Position numbers and translations under genes: made by a program. From Fusibacter bizertensis (GTDB lineage Bacteria; Bacillota; Clostridia; Peptostreptococcales; Acidaminobacteraceae): a DNA stretch of 64,000 bases. The stretch is from assembly GCF_029914245.1 (NCBI RefSeq), contig NZ_JARYZI010000012.1, positions 53,438-117,437 on the forward strand, in the 5' to 3' direction. The notes beneath the pieces were generated by a model. It ran no database searches, was not told the DNA's origin, and saw only the letters and a list, made by a program, of their open reading frames with translations. This document shows, in pieces, positions 33,777 to 43,500 of the stretch (position 1 is the stretch's first letter; each line of letters begins with the position of its first letter).

Positions 33777-35039
33777 CTATGAAGTTTTTAGCGGTTGTTT
33801 GATAAACCAAGCGAGCACTAATGCACAAATTGTGGCTATACTCATTATAACAAATGCCGGGACATAAGTGCCCGTTACATCAAAGCTCATCCCAAATGGA
33901 ACAGGTCCAAATGCAGAACCAAAAACAGCAAATACAGTTGCAGAACCTCTTATACTTCCCAGATACTTTCGACCAAAATATTGCACCCAAATCACATTAA
34001 GAGATATAGTTTGGATGATGGTTGCAAACCCATAGATGATGATAAATAATCCTGCACCAATAACGGATGACACAAAGATCATGAAAAGTAAATCTAATGC
34101 AATCGTTAACAGTGTAAATAGCATAATAATCCTTGGTGAATAACGATCTATAATAACTTTAGATACAATTGGAGACAATAAGCCCGGTAGTGCCATAAGT
34201 CCAATAATAAAAGCAGTTTGTGTTTCAGCGACGTTTTTTGTACCCATCAATGAATAAAAATGAAACATCATACCTGTCGTTACAAGTGGCGTCACCATAG
34301 AAATTAAGCCAATAAACCAAAACTCTCGTGTCTTTGTCGCTTCTTTTAATGTAAATGATGTTTTCTCAATATTCGCAAGTTCTAAGTCAGCTGTTTCTTT
34401 ATTTAGCGCCTTTTGATTATCTGGAAGCAAAGAAAGATCTTCTGGCTTATTTATAACCGTAACTATAACCAATGGCAATAAAATCACAATTAGTCCGACA
34501 CCCCAAACTTGCCAAGCTACGCGCCAGTTGTAATTGTTAATCATATAAGTATTGGCGATTGGTACTAGCAAATTGCCAAGTATAGTTCCCATAGATACAA
34601 TGCTCAGTGCAAAAGCTCTTTGCTTTTCAAACCACTGTGGCACAAGTGTACTTGGAATGAGCGTCATTGAACCTTGTCCCCAAAATCTCAAAAGGAAAAA
34701 ACCAATAAAAATCATAGGAATATTAACGACTGTACTGTTGAAAAATGTCGTTAATGCCAAAAATACCGTTGCAACAATCAACATATTTCTTGAACCAAAT
34801 CGATCAACACTTTTTCCCATAAAAATCATTAAAAGTCCCGATAAAATAGTTGCACCTGAGTATATAGTAGACATATACGTTCTAGAATAACCAAAATCTG
34901 TTATATAGTTCCCTATAAAAGCCGATATTGAGTAGGTTTGTCCTGGTGACGAGAAAAAAGTAGCAACAGTAGCAGTTAATAATACAATCCAACCATAAAA
35001 AAAGTACTTGTTAATTTTCTTTGCTGTTTTAAATAACAT
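33777..35039 (-). CDS. MFS transporter
   Basis: A 420-residue, 12-segment major facilitator. The N-terminal FFYGWIVLLTATVATFFSSPGQTYSIS and DRFGSRN loop (helices 2-3) suggest the oxalate/formate antiporter-like or monocarboxylate-type branch. Substrate cannot be assigned. It is co-transcribed with the patatin (13-bp gap), which might hint at lipid or fatty acid export; this is speculation. Confidence 0.85.
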   Translation of the reverse strand: MLFKTAKKINKYFFYGWIVLLTATVATFFSSPGQTYSISAFIGNYITDFGYSRTYMSTIYSGATILSGLLMIFMGKSVDRFGSRNMLIVATVFLALTTFFNSTVVNIPMIFIGFFLLRFWGQGSMTLIPSTLVPQWFEKQRAFALSIVSMGTILGNLLVPIANTYMINNYNWRVAWQVWGVGLIVILLPLVIVTVINKPEDLSLLPDNQKALNKETADLELANIEKTSFTLKEATKTREFWFIGLISMVTPLVTTGMMFHFYSLMGTKNVAETQTAFIIGLMALPGLLSPIVSKVIIDRYSPRIIMLFTLLTIALDLLFMIFVSSVIGAGLFIIIYGFATIIQTISLNVIWVQYFGRKYLGSIRGSATVFAVFGSAFGPVPFGMSFDVTGTYVPAFVIMSIATICALVLAWFIKQPLKTS

Positions 35040-35185
35040 ATATCCTCACTTTTATCTTACATTTAATATCCTGTTAATTATAGTAGACCTTTTTATAATT
35101 AGCAAGTTGGTTAAAATAAAGCTTTAAAATATGGTACTATAGAGAAAAGTTGGTTACAGACTTATAGATATGTTTGGAGGTAAAT

Positions 35186-36238
35186 ATGGCTCAAAAAATA
35201 ATACAAGTTGGTCTTGCTGGTTTTGGCATGTCAGGTCAAATTTTTCATGCCCCTTTTATTCATGCGCATGAACATTTTAATTTAAAAAAGGTATTCGAAC
35301 GCAGCACTGAAAATTCGAAGTTAGAATACCCTTATGTGGAAGTCGTGAAATCATTTGAAGAGTTATTAACAGAAGATATAGATTTAATCGTCATTTCTAC
35401 ACCGAATAACTATCACTTTTCTATGGCTAAACAGGCGCTTGAGGCTGGTAAAAATGTCATCGTCGAAAAACCAATGGCAATTACAGTATCAGAAGGCGAA
35501 GCACTCTGTCAACTTGCCAAGGAAAAAGGATTGCTTCTTTCTGTCTATCAAAGTAGAAGGTTTGATAGTGATTTTTTAACGGTAAAAAACATTATAGAGA
35601 CAGAGCAGCTCGGCGAGATATATGATTACGAAGTCCATTATGACCGCTATGTTACTAAGCCAAGTGCTAAGAAATGGAAAGCTGATGGTGGCAAGGGCAT
35701 TAACATCCTTTATGACCTCGGCGTTCATATCATCGATCAAGTCTATTCCCTATTTGGCATGCCAGATGAAGTTTATGCAGATTTTAGAAAACAAAGACCT
35801 ACAACTTATGAATTTGATAATTTTGAAGTTGTTTTATATTATGGTCAAAAAAAAGTAACGCTAACAGCAGGCGAATCCGTTATCTACCAAGGACCACGTT
35901 ATAAAATCGGTGGCAGTAAAGGGTCCTTTGTAAAATATGGTCTCGATGTTCAAGAAGCTGCATTGGTTGCTGGCGAAAGACCACCAAGTGATCACTGGGG
36001 TGTTGAACCTGAAGAAAATCACGGCACTTTATTCTATCCAGAAGGTGATCGAATCCTTGAAAAAAGGTTGCCTTCTTATATAGGTAACTATGGCAATTAC
36101 TATACAAATATTTTTGAAGCATTATCAGATCCAAATGCACTTTATGTCAAACCTGAGCAAGCAGTCGATGTCTTAAAAATCATTGCAGCAGCTGAAGAAA
36201 GTAATCTTTTGAAAAAAAGGGTCTCAATGATTCGTTAG
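35186..36238 (+). CDS. Gfo/Idh/MocA family oxidoreductase
   Basis: A 350-residue NAD(P)-dependent sugar or inositol dehydrogenase. The ATG at 35186 has GGAGG upstream (the longer frame needs TTG). The Rossmann motif is VGLAGFGMSGQIFHAP, EKPMAIT holds the conserved lysine, and DLGVHIIDQVYSLFG carries the catalytic Asp/His. It resembles YvaA/IolW scyllo-inositol dehydrogenases, but substrate is unknown. No sugar operon adjacent. Confidence 0.9.
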   Translation: MAQKIIQVGLAGFGMSGQIFHAPFIHAHEHFNLKKVFERSTENSKLEYPYVEVVKSFEELLTEDIDLIVISTPNNYHFSMAKQALEAGKNVIVEKPMAITVSEGEALCQLAKEKGLLLSVYQSRRFDSDFLTVKNIIETEQLGEIYDYEVHYDRYVTKPSAKKWKADGGKGINILYDLGVHIIDQVYSLFGMPDEVYADFRKQRPTTYEFDNFEVVLYYGQKKVTLTAGESVIYQGPRYKIGGSKGSFVKYGLDVQEAALVAGERPPSDHWGVEPEENHGTLFYPEGDRILEKRLPSYIGNYGNYYTNIFEALSDPNALYVKPEQAVDVLKIIAAAEESNLLKKRVSMIR

Positions 36239-36296
36239 ATGTGTCACATAAAAAGTTACTAGATTAACAAATCGAAAATCCTAATGAGGTGAACAA

Positions 36297-36731
36297 ATGA
36301 TTATACTTACAATAGCTATATCAATCTTTATCTTTTTAGAAACGCTAAATGTACTGATTTTATATTTTAAACCAGATTCAAAAATGGGCAATGGTGTTGC
36401 GATCTTTGACGCTTGGGAAGATACAAAGGTCGATACAAATTTACACGATTTTGCACAGTACATGAAAAACTGGGTTGCAGGTACGAAACTAATCTTTATT
36501 GTATTGCTTTTGGTCATCCTTTTTGCAGGTACTGAAAAGACCAAGCTCTATGCTGTAGTCGCAATGATTCTATCAATTGCAACTTATTTTTGGAAATTAC
36601 ACCCATTCATCAAAAAACTAGATGCCAAAGGAAAAATAACACCAAAGGGATATTCTAAGCAATTAGGAACTACAATTTCTGCGTTTATGATGATGTTTAT
36701 TATCGCACTAATCTTATATTTTGTTTTATAA
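36297..36731 (+). CDS. Small four-helix membrane protein, unrecognised
   Basis: A 144-residue hydrophobic protein with about four membrane segments (2-21, 60-78, 81-97 and 122-143). It has a cytoplasmic-looking acidic loop (DAWEDTKVDTNLHD) and a Lys-rich loop. No family is recognised. The ATG has GAGG, and it follows the oxidoreductase by 58 bases, so may be co-transcribed. A bidirectional terminator follows. Confidence 0.75.
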   Translation: MIILTIAISIFIFLETLNVLILYFKPDSKMGNGVAIFDAWEDTKVDTNLHDFAQYMKNWVAGTKLIFIVLLLVILFAGTEKTKLYAVVAMILSIATYFWKLHPFIKKLDAKGKITPKGYSKQLGTTISAFMMMFIIALILYFVL

Positions 36732-36736
36732 AAATA

Positions 36737-36768
36737 AAAACTACCATTCGCTAAAATGGTAGTTTTTT
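36737..36768. terminator. Bidirectional terminator
   Basis: The 12-bp stem AAAACTACCATT/AATGGTAGTTTT, with a short loop and A/T tracts, separates the convergent membrane protein and YesL genes. Confidence 0.92.
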
Positions 36769-36791
36769 GAATCCGATAAATTTCAACAAAT

Positions 36792-37415
36792 TTAAAGTGT
36801 CTTCATTGTTTCTTTTTCTATTAAGTTGAAGATTTTTAATGAAAATTTACTTACAATGAGAAAAACGCAGCCAGGAACTACGAGTATCCCCAAAAACATA
36901 AACAAAATATTAGATGTGAATAACAAAATGATCATACCTAATAAAAGCCAAAGCATAAATGTTTTCATAAAGAACTTAATCGCAATTGTCACAGAATTTA
37001 CAAGTATTCCCAATAAGGTGTTATGATAACGTGCACATAATGGAAATGCAAAAGTCAGACATAATAAGCTTAAAATTCCGATACCAATTACTGCAATAAA
37101 AAAAACAATTGGTGCTACATCGAATTTCGTTAAAAATTCTAAATTCAAATAGAAAGAATACATGACAACTAAATGAATTAATCCTAGTGGAATACCTTGC
37201 TTCAAATTCTCTAGAAAATTTTTCTTAAACTCTTTGAATATAAATACTTCTCGTTTTTCAATCAATTTAAATGTAACAGCGTAAGCTGCGACTGTTGAAG
37301 CACCAATGGTTACCAATGGCAAACTAAAAAATAACCATATCAAACTTAATTTAATTATATCCAAAGCCCATGTCTTAAAAGAATTAATATTACTGTTTAA
37401 ACCTAATCGCTGCAT
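36792..37415 (-). CDS. YesL family (DUF624) membrane protein
   Basis: A 207-residue protein with about five membrane segments. The SLIWLFFSLPLVTIGASTVAAY segment near the N-terminus is the DUF624 hallmark. Members usually lie beside carbohydrate ABC transporters, but here none is adjacent. The ATG has AAAGGAG. It follows the DUF5050 lipoprotein by 60 bases and may be its operon partner. Confidence 0.85.
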   Translation of the reverse strand: MQRLGLNSNINSFKTWALDIIKLSLIWLFFSLPLVTIGASTVAAYAVTFKLIEKREVFIFKEFKKNFLENLKQGIPLGLIHLVVMYSFYLNLEFLTKFDVAPIVFFIAVIGIGILSLLCLTFAFPLCARYHNTLLGILVNSVTIAIKFFMKTFMLWLLLGMIILLFTSNILFMFLGILVVPGCVFLIVSKFSLKIFNLIEKETMKTL

Positions 37416-37475
37416 TATAATACTCCTTTCGAAATATTATATCATTAATTCTAAATAGTATCTATTTAATAACAG

Positions 37476-38534
37476 TTACTCGATGTCACTTGGCATATTC
37501 ATCACTTCAGGTGTATTAGAATCGTAAGCCATACGATATACTTTACTTTCATAATCTTGTACATTATAGAAGTAGAGATAATCACCATGAGAAAATGAAT
37601 AATTAACGGGAAAATCGAGCACTTTTTCTGTTGAATAATCGCTTAAATTCATCTTATACATATTGTTGCCATCCAAATCGTTGGGATAAAATAAATAGCC
37701 TTGACATACGTTCATAAAGCTACCGTATTGATCTGTCAGTTTAGCTTTTCCACTGCCATCAAGATTATATTTATAAAGTCCCGGATCATCTTCCTGCATC
37801 GCATAAATCATATCATTTTCAATAATAAAGAAATCAATCCATTGATCATCCAGCATGTTCAGGTTACTGCCATCAGTCTCCATACTATAAAGTTCATGAG
37901 AATTCCAATAACGGCTGAAATATAATTTACCTTTATATAATATCATGATGCTTACGTTATCAAGATCACTGATTTGTGTACGTTCACTTCCATCTGGTCT
38001 AATTTTATAGATTAATTTATCCTCTTTATCATTTACATAATAAAGCCACTGACCATCGTAATTTAGATTAAGTGCAAAATCGTTTGATAGATTGAGAATT
38101 TCTCCAGTTGAAAGGTTCACTCTATTTAGCCCCATGATATTAGATTGAAAAACAAGGTCGCCCATGACAACATAGTGATTGCCACCCCCGTTTTTTACTT
38201 TTGAAAGTTCACCTGTCTCAAGATTTAGTATACCTAAATCATAATTTGCTGTATAGAACATCTCATCGTTTTGAAATCCAAAGAAAGCAGAATTGGCAAT
38301 ATTTCCTGGTGAAGCTGCCACTTCGTTTGGCACTCTAGAAACTTTTTCTTGTGTGGTTACTTGTTCCTCTGTCAAATTTTCACTCATCGTTATTGATTCA
38401 TCTGAATCGACTTCTTCCACTGATGATTCTTGTAGTGAAGTAGCAGTGTCGTCCGAACTTTGTCCACATGCTACAAGAAATAAAGAAATCATACACATCA
38501 ACATTATCAACTTAACCTTACCAAAACACTTCAT
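37476..38534 (-). CDS. DUF5050-like beta-propeller lipoprotein
   Basis: A 352-residue lipoprotein. The signal peptide ends in the lipobox LVAC (C23), an acidic linker follows, and repeated propeller-type blades begin at about 85 (LGILNLETGELSKV, GLNRVNLSTGEILNL, KIRPDGSERTQISD, SMETDGSNLNMLD). This matches DUF5050/TolB-like six-bladed propellers. Function unknown; perhaps sensing or ligand binding at the surface. The ATG has GGGGG. Confidence 0.82.
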   Translation of the reverse strand: MKCFGKVKLIMLMCMISLFLVACGQSSDDTATSLQESSVEEVDSDESITMSENLTEEQVTTQEKVSRVPNEVAASPGNIANSAFFGFQNDEMFYTANYDLGILNLETGELSKVKNGGGNHYVVMGDLVFQSNIMGLNRVNLSTGEILNLSNDFALNLNYDGQWLYYVNDKEDKLIYKIRPDGSERTQISDLDNVSIMILYKGKLYFSRYWNSHELYSMETDGSNLNMLDDQWIDFFIIENDMIYAMQEDDPGLYKYNLDGSGKAKLTDQYGSFMNVCQGYLFYPNDLDGNNMYKMNLSDYSTEKVLDFPVNYSFSHGDYLYFYNVQDYESKVYRMAYDSNTPEVMNMPSDIE

Positions 38535-38687
38535 AAAAACACCCCCTCTTATGCACTATATTTACCCAATATCGACCATTGTAAGACTAATTTAATACTT
38601 TCATTACAGAAAATTCAGATAATTTCAAAATAAAGTATGTTAGTATAAAGAAAATGTACCAAATCAATTTAATACAAGGAGGAGAGC

Positions 38688-39674
38688 ATGTGGAAATTTA
38701 TCATGAAAAGTCTATTTGCCATAGTGATCTTGCTTACTGTGACAATGATTACTTTTTTCTTTATGGATATGCGTCCAGTCAAAGCTGAAGAAAGAGCACT
38801 GAATAAAACTGGGGTTATATCGCAAGCAAAAATTGAGCTCCAAAAAGAAGCACTTGGTTACAATGATCCTATACATACAAGATATTTAAGATGGTTAGGC
38901 AATGTTTTTAAAGGCGATTTGGGTTACTATTATGACCGAGATAGTACCGTGAACAATTATTTGTTTATATTTATGGGACGGTCGTTACTGCTCAATGGGG
39001 TTGCCTTTATCGTTTCTCTGGCAATCTCCATCCCACTTGGAATACTAGCAGCAATGAAGGCAAGGAAAGCGAGTGATACCATTATTTTAGTATTAACGAT
39101 GATTTTCACTTCAGTTCCAAGTTTTTATTTTGGCGTTCTAATTATACTGTATTTCGTCAAGTATGTCCCAGGCCTACTCCCAATCAGTGGTATAGGAGAT
39201 GTCTTACTTAGAGCGCGTGGATATCCTAATATATGGGTTCAAATCACTGATACTGCACATCACATGGTCCTTCCTGTCCTCTCAATTTCAGTGGTATGGA
39301 TTGGCACTATGGTGCCATTTATCCGCCACGCTATGCTTGATGTAATTCATCAAGACTATGTAAGAACTGCAAAATCAAAAGGTTTAACTAATTTTGCAGT
39401 TTTCTTTAAACACACATTTAGAAATGCTCTACTTCCTTTGATCTCTGTTGCATCGATGTTGTTGCCTACCTTAATCATCAGTAATATATTAGTCGAAAAA
39501 GTATTTAGTTGGCCTGGGATGGGCATGCTTTTTATAGAAAGCCTCAACTTTGGAGAACGCGATATGGTCATCGCTATCACATTGTTTTATGCTATTTTAG
39601 TTATTGCAGGGAATTTCATATCTGATGCCCTATATGTTAAATCAGATGCGAGAATAAAGGAGGGCATTTCATGA
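38688..39674 (+). CDS. ABC transporter permease, OppB/DppB family
   Basis: A 328-residue peptide/nickel-type permease. It has an N-terminal helix, a periplasmic-type segment (LGYNDPIHTRYLRWLGNVFKGDLG), five core helices and the EAA loop YVRTAKSKGLTNFAVFFKHTFRNAL-like region (about 221-245), which contacts the ATPase. The ATG has AAGGAGG. The stop overlaps the OppC gene by 4 bases. No ATPase or binding-protein gene adjoins, so partners must be elsewhere. Confidence 0.93.
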   Translation: MWKFIMKSLFAIVILLTVTMITFFFMDMRPVKAEERALNKTGVISQAKIELQKEALGYNDPIHTRYLRWLGNVFKGDLGYYYDRDSTVNNYLFIFMGRSLLLNGVAFIVSLAISIPLGILAAMKARKASDTIILVLTMIFTSVPSFYFGVLIILYFVKYVPGLLPISGIGDVLLRARGYPNIWVQITDTAHHMVLPVLSISVVWIGTMVPFIRHAMLDVIHQDYVRTAKSKGLTNFAVFFKHTFRNALLPLISVASMLLPTLIISNILVEKVFSWPGMGMLFIESLNFGERDMVIAITLFYAILVIAGNFISDALYVKSDARIKEGIS

Positions 39675-40534
39675 TAAAGAAAATGTTTAAGAAAAAGAAC
39701 CCCCTTTTGCTCTTTGGTTTAACCGTGTTCACTCTGATAGTGCTTGGCACAGTTGTATTTCCAATGGTTTCACCTTATACATGGAACGCCATAGATAGCA
39801 CACAAAAATTTCGAGCGCCATCAAGCACTCATTTTTTCGGTACTACAGAACGTGGATTAGACCTATTCACGTGCATATGGATTGGTGGAAGAACATCACT
39901 ATTTATTGCAATTATTGGCACACTCCCGTACACTTTGATCGGTAGCTTCACTGGAATAGTGGGAGGCTATTTTGGAAAAAAATTTGACTTTGTATTGTCT
40001 CAAATAATGACCTTTATATATGCCATGCCATTACTACCACTCATTATGATGTTGAGTTTTGTTCTTCGAAATATAGGACTAAATACACCACAAGTCGTCT
40101 ACACGTCTATTATCATTTACAGTTTATTTAGCGCACCAACGCTTTATAAAATTATCCGTGTTGAAACGATACGGATCAATTCTGAAGAGTATATGAAAGC
40201 TGCAGAATTAATCGGTATTGGTAGTTTCAGACGCATCATAAAACACCTTTTGCCTAATTTATCTGGTCAAATTATCGTCGCAATGATCCAATTTATGTCA
40301 CAAGTTTTAATCTTTGAACTGATCCTCTTCTTTTTTGGTGTTTCTTTCATGCCATTAAGTACTACGAGTTGGGGCAGTCTTATTCCAAATCTAAGTGGAC
40401 CTAATACATTTAAGGATTACTACTGGATATGGCTTTTTCCAATTCTCACAGTATCTGTCACAACGATAAGCCTTAAATTTATTAGTGAAGGGTTACGAAT
40501 AGCCTATGATCCAAAAGTTGAAGATAGCCACTAG
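39671..40534 (+). CDS. ABC transporter permease, OppC/DppC family
   Basis: A 287-residue partner permease. The N-terminal FRAPSSTHFFGTTERGLDLF is the conserved OppC periplasmic segment, and the EAA loop reads YMKAAELIGIGSFRRIIKHLLPN. About six membrane segments. Overlaps oppB-like by ATGA. Terminator 40546-40592 follows immediately, ending the operon at two genes. Confidence 0.93.
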   Translation: MIKKMFKKKNPLLLFGLTVFTLIVLGTVVFPMVSPYTWNAIDSTQKFRAPSSTHFFGTTERGLDLFTCIWIGGRTSLFIAIIGTLPYTLIGSFTGIVGGYFGKKFDFVLSQIMTFIYAMPLLPLIMMLSFVLRNIGLNTPQVVYTSIIIYSLFSAPTLYKIIRVETIRINSEEYMKAAELIGIGSFRRIIKHLLPNLSGQIIVAMIQFMSQVLIFELILFFFGVSFMPLSTTSWGSLIPNLSGPNTFKDYYWIWLFPILTVSVTTISLKFISEGLRIAYDPKVEDSH

Positions 40535-40545
40535 ACATAAAAATA

Positions 40546-40592
40546 GGTGCTGTTGCTTATCTAAATTAGATTTGCAACAACACCCTTTTTTT
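40546..40592. terminator. Bidirectional terminator
   Basis: The 11-bp stem GGTGCTGTTGC/GCAACAACACC (one G-U type pair), with A/T tracts on both sides, serves the OppC gene and the large glucan synthase gene. Confidence 0.9.
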
Positions 40593-43500
40593 ATCCCATA
40601 TTAATGGTAATCTTATGCAGTACTTGATCGTTAACCAAAGTAATTATATTTCCAGCTAAAATCTCACCATCAAGTATAGTCTCTTTAACACCTTTGTTCA
40701 CATGATAAGGGTTAAAAATTTCAATTTCATATATAGTTTCTTCAAACTGATACTTCATTTGAAACTCATGCCATTTTTTCGGTATGCAAGGATCAATGCT
40801 AATTGTGTTCCCTTCTTTACTAAAACCTAAGATTTCTTTGGTGCCAACGCTGTACATCCAGCTGGCAGAACCTGTGTACCAAGTCCATCCGCCTCTGCCT
40901 ATATGAGGTGCACTGCTGTAGACATCAGCTGCCATGACATAAGGTTCCACCTTATAGACTGATACCTCATGGTTAGTCCGTGTATGGTTGATTGGATTAA
41001 TGAGTTCAAATAACTCATGTGCCTTATCGCCATAACCTAGTTTAGCAAAGGCTGCTACTACCCATGCAGCAGCATGCGTGTACTGTCCACCATTTTCTCG
41101 AACACCAGGTACATAACCTTTAATATAGCCCGGTTCTAGTTCACCATCATAAAAAGGTGGCGTCAAGAGTTTAATTAAGCCCTCTTCTCTAAGCACTAAG
41201 TAATCTTCAAGTGAATGCATGGCTCTTTCAACACGATCTTGATCAGCCTCACCAGAAAAAACTGCCCAAGTTTGTGCTAATGAATCAATTTTACATTCAG
41301 CATTTTCAACAGTGCCAAGCACATCTCCATTATCAAAAAATGCACGTTTATACCAATCGCCATCCCATGCAACGCTTTCTATGGCATAGATTAAGTTATC
41401 GCACACCATTTGATAACGCTCCATTCGCTCGACATCTCCATATTGGTTACATATCGGGATAAACTTTTGAAGTGTTACATGCAAGAACCAAGCTAACCAT
41501 ACACTTTCACCGATCATCTTGTTTCCTACCGTATTCATACCATCGTTCCAATCTCCAGTTCCCATAAACGGCAGTCCATTTTTACCAAATTTCAGACTAT
41601 GTTCTAGTGCGCGTATACAATGTTCATAAAGTGTTTCAGTTTCATTTGAAACCGTTGGTGAACAGTAACGTTCTTCTTCAAATTCTTTCAAAACGTCATC
41701 CACAACAAAAGGTGCTTGTGCATTTAAAATCGTCACGTCACCAGTTGTTTTTACATACTCTGCAGTCACATACGGTAGCCACAAGTAATCATCCGAAATC
41801 CGCGTTCTCATCCCTTTATTGGTTGGTTCATGCCACCAGTGTAAAACGTCACCCTCTATGAATTGGTGCCCTGCATGTTTAATAATTTGCTCCCTAGCAA
41901 GCTCTGGCCATATCGCTAAAATAGATAAACTATCCTGCAACTGATCTCGAAACCCAAATGCACCACCTGATTGATAGAAAGCAGAGCGACTCCATAGTCG
42001 ACATGAAATGACTTGATAAAGTAACCATCCATTAAGCATATAATTAAGTGAACGCTCAGGCGTTTTCACTTCTAACATCTGTAGTTTCTTTTTCCAAAAT
42101 GACCTTACATCTTCAAGCGCTTGATATGCAGTTTCATACGAAAGATATTGTTTTGCTTCTTTTACTACACCTTCTATACTCTGAGCAATACCAAGTACAT
42201 AGACGAACTTAAAGGTCTCGCCTGGTAAAATGGTAATTTCTGTTTGCATTGCCATACATGGATTATACCCTGCGCCAACGGTACCTGATAGATGAATTTG
42301 TCTTAATCCATCTAACTTCCTTTTGCAGTTACTTCCATAAAATTCGTGACGATTACCAGTGACACTTCTATTGTTTTCTGAGACATCCATGTACATTTGC
42401 TCACCCTTAAACTCTTGGTTATAAGGATTTTCAACTACAAGTGTGCCATTTTCCATCATGGCACTTTTTAGATGCAGTCCTGTTACACTAGGCTCTACAC
42501 CCATTACTGGTGTTACATAATATGTGACGGCGATTTTTCTTTCACGATCACCTTTATTCTTTAATTCTATGATACTTATCTTAACAGGCTCTTCAAGTGG
42601 CACAAATTGTGTCAACTTTTGGTGGATGCCATGACTCTCATGTTGAAAAGACGTATAGCCAAAACCATGTTCCACAGTATACGGCGCATCTTCTCTAATA
42701 GGTTGTGGCGTCATTGACCAAATATTGAGGTATTCATCTCTTAAATAGAATGTCTCACCTGGTAAGTCACTGACTGCATCGTTACTCCATGGTGTCAATT
42801 TGTTTTCACGACTGTTGTTGCTCCATGTGTAACCACCACCCGATTCTGTTACCATAAATCCAAATTTAGGATTGGAGATTATATTAGACCATGGAGCAGG
42901 TGTTGTTTGCCCATTTTCAAGGTTGATAATATAGCATTCTCCATTTTCATCAAAACCTCCAAGTCCATTAAACAATTGAAGTTTATTCTGAAGTTGACTT
43001 ACTGAAATCTCAGTTGTGTAAGATGCCGTTTCAAGTGGTTCTAATTGTGTTTCAACCATTGGTATAAATTGAACTGGAAGATTCAGCATAAGTTGCTCTT
43101 GCATGGTTTCTCCATTTCCTCTGAATATTAACCGCGCACTTGCCTTGACCAGATCTGTATCACCATCTGCCATATTGCTGGTGATAAGTATAAAGATATC
43201 TCCTCTATTACTTAACACGCCACTGGTTTGGTTGTCATAAACAATCTCTTTAACCAAAGAGGAAAGTGGATTTAGATAACTGTTTTCTTCTTGGATGAGT
43301 ATGACAAGGCTCACATTTAAAGCTTTTATTCTCCAAAATTCTTGTGCTTTTAATAGTTCAAAAAGAATTTCCACTTCGTCGATTCGATCTAAGCAGACCA
43401 ATACAATAGGTGTGTCGCCAGATATACCATATGGCCATAGTGAAGTCTGTCCTTTTTGATTTGAGGCAATCATGTGTTGGTTCATTTGCCTCATTGGACT

